Assembly: GCA_017442785.1 (NCBI GenBank)
Contig: JAFRZB010000015.1
Coordinates: 1 to 64,000 of the forward strand
Origin: Bacillota bacterium
Lineage (GTDB): Bacteria > Bacillota > Clostridia > Peptostreptococcales > Anaerovoracaceae
Direction of reading: 5' to 3'
DNA: 64,000 nucleotides
Below the pieces are notes generated by a model that saw only the letters and a program-made list of their open reading frames with translations, made no database searches and was not told the origin of the DNA. Shown here one piece after another: positions 25,839-33,039 of the stretch (positions are counted from its first letter, which is position 1; every line of letters begins with the position of its first letter). The position numbers and the translations under genes were made by a program.

Positions 25839-27897
25839 TTTCTGCCTCCTCATCTACTAACTCATAATAGACCGTCACCGTGGAGCCCTTGGATACCTCC
25901 GATCCGGGCTTGGGGTACTGGTCCGTAACTATGATCTTAGGATTGCTTTCGCCTTCTATCGCCGGCGAGAGCACGTATTCCAGGTGCTTTCCGGCGACCT
26001 TTCCTATTACGTCCTCAAGGTCGTCTCCGGTAAGATCCGGCACCGTGGTCTTGGAGCTGTTGAGCTTTTTCAGCTCCGCCTCCGTGTACTTGGGCTGTAT
26101 GTTCATGTATTTAAGGACAGCCTCCATGACTTCCTTTGCGCAGGGCGCGCCTACGTTGCTTCCCTGGTTGTTCTTTACCTTCGGTGTGTCCGCAACTACG
26201 AGCACCACCATCTTAGGATCGTCTATGGGCGCCACGCCTATGAAGGATGCAAAAACATCTCTGTCGCTGGAGTATCCTCCGGCCACCGGCTTGTTGGCGG
26301 TACCGGTCTTTCCGCCGATGCGGTATCCGGCTATCTTCGCCTTGCCTGCGCCGCCCTCGGCTACTACGTATTCCATTATGTCGAGCATCTCGCTCGCGGT
26401 CTGGGCGGTTATCGCCACGCTCTTTACCGTGCGTCCGTAGCTCTCCACCACGTTGCTGTCTGCGTCCCTTATCTCCTTTATAAGGTGAGGCTCAAGGAGG
26501 TATCCGCCATTGGCGAGCGCGGAGACCGCTGTTACGAGGCTTATCGGAGTAAGAGCGATGCCCTGGCCGAAGGACATGGTGGATATCTCCACTATGTTGG
26601 CCTGAGCCCTGGTATACATCATGTTCTCGGCCTCGCCGGGATAATCGACGCCAGTCTTCTTATTAAGCCCGAACGCCTCTATGCCGTTGTAGAAGGTGTT
26701 CTTGCCCATCTTCTGGGCTATGGCCACCATTGCCATGTTGCAGGAGTTGCCTACAGCCGCCGCAAGAGACTGGGTCCCGTGGCCTCCGGTGTTCCAGCAC
26801 CTTATGACTCTGTCAGCCACCCTCTGATATCCTCCGCAGTAGAAGCTGTCCCTGGTGGTTATGGCGCCGGCGTCCAGCGCTATTGCCGTGGTCAGCAGCT
26901 TGAACGTGGAACCAGGCTCATATACGTCGCAGAACGCGAAGGATCTCCACATCTTGTTCCAGTATGCCACCTTCTCCGAGTTGGACATCTTCTCGAACTT
27001 CTCCTCATCCCCTGCTCTCGGGGCCCTGGGGTTGTTGGGGTCGTATTCGTCGGACTGTGCTATCGCAAGAACGTCCGCGGTCTGAGGATCCATGACTATT
27101 ATCGTCACCCTGTCGGACTGGCTCTTTACCACCCACTCCTGGCATATCTCCTCGACTATGTACTGTATGCCTATGTCTATGGTGCTTACGATGGTATAGC
27201 CGTCCTGGGCGCTGTAGAACTTGTTGGTGCCGTATACCAGCGAGTTCTTGTTCCTGTCCTTGCTGGTTATCCAGCGGCCGTTGAGTCCGGAAAGTCGGCG
27301 GTTGTAGTAGAGCTCAAGACCCGTCATGCCGTCTCCGTCGTCGTTCGTAAGTCCTATTATCTGGCTGGCAAAGGATCCCATGGGGTAGTAGCGCTTAACG
27401 TCATCCACCACCTCTATGCCCGGAAGGTCCGCCTTGCGTATCTTGTCCGCCGTATCGTCGTCCACGTGCTTTGCCACTCTTATGAGCGTGCTCTTGGAGG
27501 TTATGGTCTCGTAGATGTCGTCTTCTTTGCTCCCGAGTATCTCGGCGAGCGCCGCTGCCTCTTCCCTGGCGTTCTTCTCTATCTCGGCCTCGGTCTCTCC
27601 GTTGCCCCTAACGGTGGGCGTGCGCACCCAGATGGTGTTGGTGGTGGCGCTTACCGCAAGCGCGTTGCCCTTGCTGTCGATTATCTCTCCGCGCACCGCC
27701 GTGACTGTGCTGTCGTTGGTCTGCTGATTAAGGGCGCGCTGCGCGTAATCCTCGCCTTTTATGATCATGTGCCAGCCCAGCCTTATCGAAAGGGCCGCAA
27801 AAAGCAGCACGATAATAAAAAACACGAACAGCAGTCTCCTCCTGTTCTTGTGAGTTACCTTTGTTCCGCCGGCGTCCCTGAATAATTCCTTTATCAT
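25825..27897 (-). CDS. Class B penicillin-binding protein with PASTA domain (FtsI/SpoVD type)
   Basis: A 690-residue transpeptidase that cross-links septal peptidoglycan. It has a cytosolic N-terminus, one membrane helix (about 21-40), a PBP dimerisation domain (60-240), and the transpeptidase with S330-TFK, S385-CN and K530-TG catalytic motifs. A single C-terminal PASTA domain follows (about 612-680, VPDLTGDDLEDVIG). PASTA-bearing class B PBPs in Bacillota include SpoVD and PBP2x-like FtsI; which one this is cannot be told here, although it is the only PBP in the cluster. The ATG has only a weak GGGA ribosome site. A terminator lies just upstream, between this gene and ftsL. Confidence 0.9.
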   Translation of the reverse strand: MIKELFRDAGGTKVTHKNRRRLLFVFFIIVLLFAALSIRLGWHMIIKGEDYAQRALNQQTNDSTVTAVRGEIIDSKGNALAVSATTNTIWVRTPTVRGNGETEAEIEKNAREEAAALAEILGSKEDDIYETITSKSTLIRVAKHVDDDTADKIRKADLPGIEVVDDVKRYYPMGSFASQIIGLTNDDGDGMTGLELYYNRRLSGLNGRWITSKDRNKNSLVYGTNKFYSAQDGYTIVSTIDIGIQYIVEEICQEWVVKSQSDRVTIIVMDPQTADVLAIAQSDEYDPNNPRAPRAGDEEKFEKMSNSEKVAYWNKMWRSFAFCDVYEPGSTFKLLTTAIALDAGAITTRDSFYCGGYQRVADRVIRCWNTGGHGTQSLAAAVGNSCNMAMVAIAQKMGKNTFYNGIEAFGLNKKTGVDYPGEAENMMYTRAQANIVEISTMSFGQGIALTPISLVTAVSALANGGYLLEPHLIKEIRDADSNVVESYGRTVKSVAITAQTASEMLDIMEYVVAEGGAGKAKIAGYRIGGKTGTANKPVAGGYSSDRDVFASFIGVAPIDDPKMVVLVVADTPKVKNNQGSNVGAPCAKEVMEAVLKYMNIQPKYTEAELKKLNSSKTTVPDLTGDDLEDVIGKVAGKHLEYVLSPAIEGESNPKIIVTDQYPKPGSEVSKGSTVTVYYELVDEEAENEAL

Positions 27898-27914
27898 TTC
27901 CCAGTCTGTAATAT

Positions 27915-27943
27915 AAAAAAGAGCGCCGAAGCTATCCGGCGCT
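27915..27943 (-). terminator. Intrinsic terminator after ftsL
   Basis: On the minus strand AGCGCCG-type arms (27937-27943 with 27922-27928, 8-base loop) are followed by a run of six T. It splits the dcw cluster between ftsL and the PBP gene, so readthrough or a promoter close to the PBP start must supply the mur-fts genes. Confidence 0.8.
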
Positions 27944-27950
27944 TATTAAG

Positions 27951-28280
27951 TTATCTGTAAACATTCTCGCGGAGCGCGAGCGCGAGATCTTCAACTTCGG
28001 GAGTGTCCCCCCGGAGGTATACGATGTCGCTGAAGTTCGGATACACCATGCCCAGCTCGGCAGCCTTCTGCTCCAGATTGGTGATGTTGGACTGGGTATT
28101 TACGGACACCTCAAGCGCCCTGATCTCCCATCCGGTCTGCTGGATCTGGTTGTTTATCCTGTTGATGTCGTACTGGAGCTCGGAGGAGTATGCGTTGAGC
28201 CAAACGAGGCCTACGCAGAACGCGCATACCAGCAGTATCACTATTATTATCTTTGTCTTGTCTCTGAGTATGCCGCTCAT
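27951..28280 (-). CDS. ftsL: FtsL-like divisome protein
   Basis: A 109-residue bitopic protein with a membrane helix (KIIIVILLVCAFCVGLVWLN, about 10-29) followed by a leucine-zipper-like coiled coil (SSELQYDINRINNQIQQTGWEIRALEVSV) and NLEQKAAELGMVYPN, the usual FtsL/DivIC end. It pairs with a DivIC/FtsB and FtsQ in the divisome. Identification relies on architecture and on its position between rsmH and the PBP gene, because FtsL sequences diverge strongly. Confidence 0.82.
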   Translation of the reverse strand: MSGILRDKTKIIIVILLVCAFCVGLVWLNAYSSELQYDINRINNQIQQTGWEIRALEVSVNTQSNITNLEQKAAELGMVYPNFSDIVYLRGDTPEVEDLALALRENVYR

Positions 28281-28284
28281 CTTC

Positions 28285-29220
28285 CTACAGCTTCTCCACT
28301 ATCCTGAGCTTTGCGCTCCTTGCTCTCGGGTTCTCCGAAAGCTCCTTCCCGCCCGCCGTGACGGGCTTTTTGGTTATCTTTTTTATGTCCGGCTTCTTTC
28401 CGCACACGCAGACCGGAAATTCCGGCGGACATGTGCAGGGGTCCAGCCTTTTTGCGATCACGTTCTTTACTATCCGGTCCTCCAGGGAGTGGAAGCTTAT
28501 CACTGCCAGCCTTCCTCCGGGAGAGAGGATGTCTATGAAGTCCGAGACCGCCGCTTCGAGCTTTTCGAGCTCTCCGTTGACCTCTATCCTTATGGCCTGG
28601 AACGTTCTCTTGGCCGGGTGAGGTCCTTCCCTTCTCGCCTGGGCGGGTATCGCCGCCTTGATTATGTCCACCAGCTCGAAGGTGCTTGTTATTCTTTTCT
28701 TTGCCCTTTCCTTTTCGATGAACTGGGCTATCCTCGCAGCCCACCTCTCTTCGCCGTACTCGGATATTATCTTCGCAAGGTCCTCCCTGCTGTAGCCATT
28801 GATAATATCCTCGGCGGTAAGGGCGTCACGCGCGTCCATGCGCATGTCCAGCGGTGCGTCGTGCATGTATGAGAAGCCCCGCTGAGGGTTGTCCAGCTGG
28901 AAGCTCGATACTCCTAGATCCAGAAGAGCCCCGTCTACTCTGCTGACCCCGAGCTCGTCTTTTACGAGCTTTACTTCGGAATAGTTGCTCTGTACCAGCG
29001 TCTTTCTGCAGCCGAAGCCTTCGAGTCGTTTGCCCGCAGCCTCGATCGCGTCGCTGTCACGGTCGATACCTATAAGCCAGCCTTCTGAGCCGAGTCTTTC
29101 GCAGATGCCGGACGCGTGTCCGGCGCCTCCGAGCGTCCCGTCGATGTAAACTCCGCCGCTTTTTATGTCAAGGCCCTCAAGGACCTCCCTGTAAAGCACC
29201 GGAACATGTCCGAATTCCAT
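28285..29220 (-). CDS. rsmH: 16S rRNA m4C1402 methyltransferase RsmH
   Basis: A 311-residue SAM-dependent methyltransferase that modifies N4 of C1402 in 16S rRNA. It starts HVPVLYREVLEGL and shows the SAM site YIDGTLGGAGHASGI, ALLDLGVSSFQLDNPQRGFSY, MRMDARDALTAEDIINGYS, and the C-terminal ISFHSLEDRIVKN. The ATG is three bases after the mraZ stop. Standard second gene of the dcw cluster. Confidence 0.96.
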   Translation of the reverse strand: MEFGHVPVLYREVLEGLDIKSGGVYIDGTLGGAGHASGICERLGSEGWLIGIDRDSDAIEAAGKRLEGFGCRKTLVQSNYSEVKLVKDELGVSRVDGALLDLGVSSFQLDNPQRGFSYMHDAPLDMRMDARDALTAEDIINGYSREDLAKIISEYGEERWAARIAQFIEKERAKKRITSTFELVDIIKAAIPAQARREGPHPAKRTFQAIRIEVNGELEKLEAAVSDFIDILSPGGRLAVISFHSLEDRIVKNVIAKRLDPCTCPPEFPVCVCGKKPDIKKITKKPVTAGGKELSENPRARSAKLRIVEKL

Positions 29221-29223
29221 CGA

Positions 29224-29655
29224 CTACACCTTGTAGGTCTCGGAGAATTTCTGGAGATCCTTCGGCGTCAGCTTTCCGCCGTAAGCGGAACTGTCGTAGA
29301 CCTCTCTGGACCAGATCTCCACTCTGTCCAGCATTCCCAGTGTCACAAGCTCCTTGTCCAGCTGCGCCATATCTTTATATGCCGCAGGGATGAGCAGCCT
29401 GCCCTGCCTGTCTATCTCGCACTCTGTCGCGTTAGCGAACACGTAGCGGATGAAGGCTCTTGCGTTCTCGTCCGAACGAGGCAGCGCCGCAAGCTTTGCC
29501 TGCTGCTCCGCCCACGTTGACATCGGGTAGAGGATGAGGCATTCGTCAAGACCGCGCGTAAGCACGCATCTCGGGCCGAGCTCGTCTCTGAACCTGGCCG
29601 GGATGATCACGCGGTTCTTAGCGTCTATCGAGTTTTGATAGCTGCCCATCAGCAT
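29224..29655 (-). CDS. mraZ: Transcriptional regulator MraZ
   Basis: A 143-residue AbrB-like protein with two MraZ repeats: MLMGSYQNSIDAKNRVIIPARFRDEL and FANATECEIDRQGRLLIPAAYKDMA. MraZ forms rings that bind tandem short repeats upstream of its own operon and adjust dcw expression. Start may be the ATG at 29655 or the third codon ATG at 29649. The upstream region holds repeated AAAGTGG boxes in 10-bp register. Confidence 0.95.
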   Translation of the reverse strand: MLMGSYQNSIDAKNRVIIPARFRDELGPRCVLTRGLDECLILYPMSTWAEQQAKLAALPRSDENARAFIRYVFANATECEIDRQGRLLIPAAYKDMAQLDKELVTLGMLDRVEIWSREVYDSSAYGGKLTPKDLQKFSETYKV

Positions 29656-29706
29656 GGTCTTTTCGTCCCTTTCCTCTCATCCAATGCCCCTTTTGAGGGG
29701 TACTTC

Positions 29707-29746
29707 AACCACTTTTCGTGATTGCACCTCCACTTTACACCACTTC
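29707..29746 (-). promoter_or_regulatory. MraZ box repeats
   Basis: On the minus strand GAAGTGGTGT (29737-29746) and AAAGTGGAGG (29727-29736) are contiguous, and AAAAGTGGTT (29707-29716) follows after one further 10-base step. The 10-bp register of AAAGTGG resembles boxes described for MraZ. A further AAAGTGGAGC lies at 29789-29798. Confidence 0.6.
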
Positions 29747-29765
29747 ACTCACAAAAGCAAGAATT

Positions 29766-29798
29766 ATTATATAAATATATGGGAATTTGCTCCACTTT
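29766..29798 (-). promoter_or_regulatory. mraZp: Candidate dcw cluster promoter
   Basis: On the minus strand a perfect TATAAT (29766-29771) lies 17 bp from TGGAGC (29789-29794). The -35 is poor but is embedded in another AAAGTGGAGC box (29789-29798), so MraZ binding there would block RNA polymerase directly. Confidence 0.5.
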
Positions 29799-29838
29799 TT
29801 TTCGTAAAAAAGCCCGAAAAACATTTGTTTTCAAGGCT

Positions 29839-29887
29839 TTTTCAAGATATAGTGGACAATAAAAAAACGACCACTATATCTTGAAAA
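29839..29887. repeat. 17-bp perfect inverted repeat
   Basis: TTTTCAAGATATAGTGG (29839-29855) and its exact reverse complement (29871-29887) flank a 15-base A-rich spacer. It overlaps the transporter terminator at 29861-29895, so two alternative hairpins are possible. Confidence 0.55.
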
Positions 29888-29895
29888 GCGGTCGT
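29861..29895 (-). terminator. Terminator of tandem MFS genes
   Basis: On the minus strand ACGACC (29890-29895) pairs with GGTCGT (29867-29872), followed directly by seven T, 23 bases after the MFS stop codon. Confidence 0.6.
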
Positions 29896-29917
29896 TCTTA
29901 AGCTGCTTTTTCGGGGC

Positions 29918-31084
29918 TTATACGCTCCTGTTCTCGGGATGTTTCTTAAGCCAGATGAGCAGTATCACGGCAGATACCGCAAGGTAGGCTATCATGCAGA
30001 CATACATGACGTCGAAGCCCGCGATATCCTTAAGCCCTCCTGCCACGATCGGCCCCACGAAAAGACCCAGATCGAAGAAGAGATAGAAGGTGTTGGTGCC
30101 CGCTCCCCTCTTGTCCTCCGGAGTGAGCTTCATGCAAAGGGCCTGGAGAGACGGATAGGTGGTGCCGTACCCAAGTGAATAGAGCGCGGCCATTACGTAG
30201 AGCATTGCCCTGCTCCTCATCTGAGGCATCAGAAGGAGCATCACGGCGAATATCGCAAGCGTGGGATATATTATCTTTACCACGCCATATTTGTCTGAGA
30301 TACGGCCTATGAAGGGCCTTATAAGCAGCAGTACGACGGCGTTAACGCCGAAGAAGCCCGATACGCCGGGCACGCCCTTTTCTCCCGCGAAAAGGACTAT
30401 GAAGGACGTTATGGACGATCCCGCGGATATGAGCAGGAACATCAGAACGCCGGGGATCAGAGCCTCCTTGGCAAAGGCGCCCTTTACGCTTATCTCTATC
30501 CTGCGGTCCTTCTCCCTGGGATACTTCAGGAGCAGGCCTATCACCAGGCCGGCGGTAAGGAATATGCCCGCAAGTATGAAGGCGAACTTTACACCGTGCT
30601 TTTCGGCGGCGCTGATGCATATCATAGGTCCGAGAGCCTGCCCCGCCACCGCCACCAGGGAGAAGAAGCCTATGCCGGAGGCTATGCGGCTCTTGGGAAG
30701 AGCGTCCGTTGCCATGGTAAGGTCCAGAGCTCCGAAAAAGCCCATGCCTATGCCGTAGACCACCCTGAACACCACCGTAAGCCACACGGTGGTGGATACG
30801 GCGTAGCCGAAGACCGCTATGGTAAAGAGCAGCTCGCATATAAGCAGCAGGCGCTTTTTCCTGGCTCCGTCTATCACGGAGCCTGCTATCGGTCTCATCA
30901 GAAGAGCCGATCCCGATGCAAGTCCTATGACTATGCCTGTTACCGTAGCAGTCGCGTTCATGTTGTCCATGTGGATCTGCATAAGCGAGTTTATGGCGGT
31001 CTGCCCGAGATAGGCGACGAAGTTCATTATGCACAGGACCGTAAAGTTCCAGGTCCAGATGGATTCTCTTTTTTCAGATGCCAT
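29918..31084 (-). CDS. MFS transporter (tandem copy B)
   Basis: A 388-residue major facilitator protein with about 12 predicted membrane helices. The conserved loop 2-3 motif appears as RPIAGSVIDGARKKRLL, and its counterpart in the second half as RPFIGRISDKYGVVK. It is clearly homologous along its whole length to the gene upstream (31107-32273), with the same length and long identical blocks such as MNFV-LGQTAINSLMQIHMD and MATDALPKSRIASGIG. Substrate unknown; drug or metabolite efflux is the usual family guess. AAGGAG lies 11 bases before the ATG. It is followed by a terminator. Confidence 0.8.
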   Translation of the reverse strand: MASEKRESIWTWNFTVLCIMNFVAYLGQTAINSLMQIHMDNMNATATVTGIVIGLASGSALLMRPIAGSVIDGARKKRLLLICELLFTIAVFGYAVSTTVWLTVVFRVVYGIGMGFFGALDLTMATDALPKSRIASGIGFFSLVAVAGQALGPMICISAAEKHGVKFAFILAGIFLTAGLVIGLLLKYPREKDRRIEISVKGAFAKEALIPGVLMFLLISAGSSITSFIVLFAGEKGVPGVSGFFGVNAVVLLLIRPFIGRISDKYGVVKIIYPTLAIFAVMLLLMPQMRSRAMLYVMAALYSLGYGTTYPSLQALCMKLTPEDKRGAGTNTFYLFFDLGLFVGPIVAGGLKDIAGFDVMYVCMIAYLAVSAVILLIWLKKHPENRSV

Positions 31085-31106
31085 TTATTAAAGTCTCCTT
31101 AGGGGA

Positions 31107-32273
31107 TCAGACGCCCTTCATGGACGGATCCTTCTTTTTCCAGATGAAGAGTATGGCTACGGATATCACCAGGAGCGACACCATGCAGATGTACATGGTA
31201 TCGAAGCCGAAGGCGTCCTTGAGCCATCCTGCCACTACCGGGCCTATGAAAAGCCCCAGGTCCGAGAACAGATAAAAGGTATTGGTCCCCGCTCCGCGCT
31301 TATTCTCCGGGGTAAGCTTCATGCAGAGAGCCTGCATGGACGGGTTTGCCGTGCCGTATCCCAGCGAATACAGCAGCGCCAGCACGTACAGCATGGTCTG
31401 GCTCTTGAGCTGAGGCATCAGGAGCAGCATCACCGCGAAGATCGCAAGAGAAGGATAGAGAGTCTTAAGCACTCCGTACCTGTCCGAGATCTTCCCCACA
31501 ACAGGCCTTACGACCAGCAGTATCACCGCGTTGACCAGGAAGAACCTGGAGACCCCCGGCACGCCCTTTTCCGCCGCGAACAGGTAGATGAAGGACGATA
31601 CCGAGGAGCTTGCGGACATCAGAAGGAAGAACAGTATGCCCGGGAGCATGGCTTCCTTAGCCACCGCTCCGGAGATCTTTATCTGTATCTTCTGACGCTC
31701 CCTTTTGGGATATTTGAGAAGGAATCCGAGGAGGAAGCCCACTGCGGTAAAGGTGCCTGCAAGCAGGAATGCTTTGGAGACTCCGTACCTTTCGGCGACT
31801 TCTATGCAGATGAGAGGCCCTACGGCCTGTCCTGCGACCGTCATCAGAGAGAATATACCTATTCCGGAGGCTATCCTGCTCTTGGGAAGCGCATCCGTTG
31901 CCATGGCGAGGTTTACGGCCCCGAAGAAGCCCATGCCCAGTCCGTAGACGAACCTGAACACCACGGTAAGGAAGACGGTGGAAGAGAACGCGTAGCCGAA
32001 TATGGCCACGGCGTAGAGGAACTCGCAGAGCATCAGGAGGAACTTCTTGCTGGCTCCGTCGATGATGGAGCCGGCTACAGGCCTCATAAGAAGCGCCACG
32101 CCCGACGAAATGCCTATGACAACGCCTGTGACGGTAGCGGAGGCGCCCAGCCCGTCCATGTGTATCTGCATTAGGGAATTGATGGCCGTCTGCCCGAGAA
32201 AGCCCACGAAGTTCATTATGCACAGAACTATGAAATTTCTGGTCCAGATGGTCTCTTTGCTTTCAGCTGCCAT
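31107..32273 (-). CDS. MFS transporter (tandem copy A)
   Basis: A 388-residue, 12-helix major facilitator protein with RPVAGSIIDGASKKFLL and RPVVGKISDRYGVLK half-repeat motifs. It is the first of two tandem paralogues; the second copy begins 22 bp after its stop, so both form one operon. The two proteins are about two-thirds identical by eye, suggesting an old duplication with retention of the same fold and perhaps different substrates. No regulator gene is next to the pair. Confidence 0.8.
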   Translation of the reverse strand: MAAESKETIWTRNFIVLCIMNFVGFLGQTAINSLMQIHMDGLGASATVTGVVIGISSGVALLMRPVAGSIIDGASKKFLLMLCEFLYAVAIFGYAFSSTVFLTVVFRFVYGLGMGFFGAVNLAMATDALPKSRIASGIGIFSLMTVAGQAVGPLICIEVAERYGVSKAFLLAGTFTAVGFLLGFLLKYPKRERQKIQIKISGAVAKEAMLPGILFFLLMSASSSVSSFIYLFAAEKGVPGVSRFFLVNAVILLVVRPVVGKISDRYGVLKTLYPSLAIFAVMLLLMPQLKSQTMLYVLALLYSLGYGTANPSMQALCMKLTPENKRGAGTNTFYLFSDLGLFIGPVVAGWLKDAFGFDTMYICMVSLLVISVAILFIWKKKDPSMKGV

Positions 32274-32312
32274 TGCCCTGCACTCTCCCTGTCAAATAAT
32301 TGATTATCATAT

Positions 32313-32321
32313 ATTATAACA
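32313..32321 (-). promoter_or_regulatory. Extended -10 promoter of MFS pair
   Basis: The minus strand reads TGTTATAAT, a TGn extended -10, about 40 bp upstream of copy A. No good -35 is seen, as often with extended -10 promoters. Confidence 0.5.
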
Positions 32322-32370
32322 TAGTTAAACGTGACGGCGTCATAAAAAAACACATCGACTGCGATTATTA

Positions 32371-32379
32371 TGGTATAAT
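32371..32379 (+). promoter_or_regulatory. Extended -10 promoter of rnhB
   Basis: TGGTATAAT (TGn plus perfect TATAAT) lies 19 bp upstream of the rnhB ATG, giving a short leader. It diverges from the MFS promoter. Confidence 0.55.
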
Positions 32380-32397
32380 GGTCCGCAGGTAAGCGAT

Positions 32398-33039
32398 ATG
32401 ACAAAAGCGCAGCGTGAGGAAAAACAGAAGCAGCGTCTGGAAGAGATGCTGAGCTTCGAAAGGAAGCTCTGGGAGAGCGGAAAGACTTATGTCTGCGGAG
32501 TTGACGAGGTGGGAAGAGGCCCTCTGGCGGGGCCCGTAGTTACCGCCGCAGTCATACTTCCGCAGGATTTTTCGCTGCTCGGAGTGGATGATTCAAAGAA
32601 GCTTACCCCGGCAAAGCGGGACGAGCTCTTTGACAAGATAAAGGAGGCAGCGGTCTGCTGGGCGATAGGACGAAGGGAGCCGGAAAGGATAGACGAGATA
32701 AACATCCTTGAGGCTACCAGGGAGGCCATGACGGACGCCGTAAGGGCGCTTCCGGTAAGGCCGGACCACGTGCTCATAGACGCCGTCAGCCTTAAGGGTC
32801 TGGAGCTTCCTCAGACCTCGATAATCAAAGGAGACGCAAGATCCGTCTCCATAGCTGCCGCAAGCATACTTGCCAAAGTAACAAGAGACAGAGAGATGGA
32901 GGAGATGGCAAAGATCTGGCCCGGCTACGCGTTCGAGTCCAACAAGGGCTACGGCACCAGGGCCCACTACGAGGGCCTTGCAAGGCTCGGTCCCTGCCCC
33001 ATCCACAGAAAGACTTTTTTACCAAAGGAGGAAACATGA
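32398..33039 (+). CDS. rnhB: Ribonuclease HII
   Basis: A 213-residue RNase HII that cuts RNA in RNA-DNA hybrids and single ribonucleotides in DNA. It shows CGVDEVGRGPLAGPVVTAAVI with catalytic Asp36 and Glu37, DDSKKL, HVLIDAVSL and IIKGDARSVSIAAASILAKVTRD. Normal length. Its TGA stop overlaps the ATG of the following peptidase gene. Confidence 0.95.
   Translation: MTKAQREEKQKQRLEEMLSFERKLWESGKTYVCGVDEVGRGPLAGPVVTAAVILPQDFSLLGVDDSKKLTPAKRDELFDKIKEAAVCWAIGRREPERIDEINILEATREAMTDAVRALPVRPDHVLIDAVSLKGLELPQTSIIKGDARSVSIAAASILAKVTRDREMEEMAKIWPGYAFESNKGYGTRAHYEGLARLGPCPIHRKTFLPKEET

Noticed and set aside
25984..27885. A 633-codon open frame on the plus strand opposite the PBP gene
   Set aside because: It is antisense to a gene with intact catalytic motifs, has no ribosome site or recognisable domain, and its composition follows the codon bias of the real gene. 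The same holds for long antisense frames opposite fumarase, pheT, mutS2, malic enzyme and glpK.
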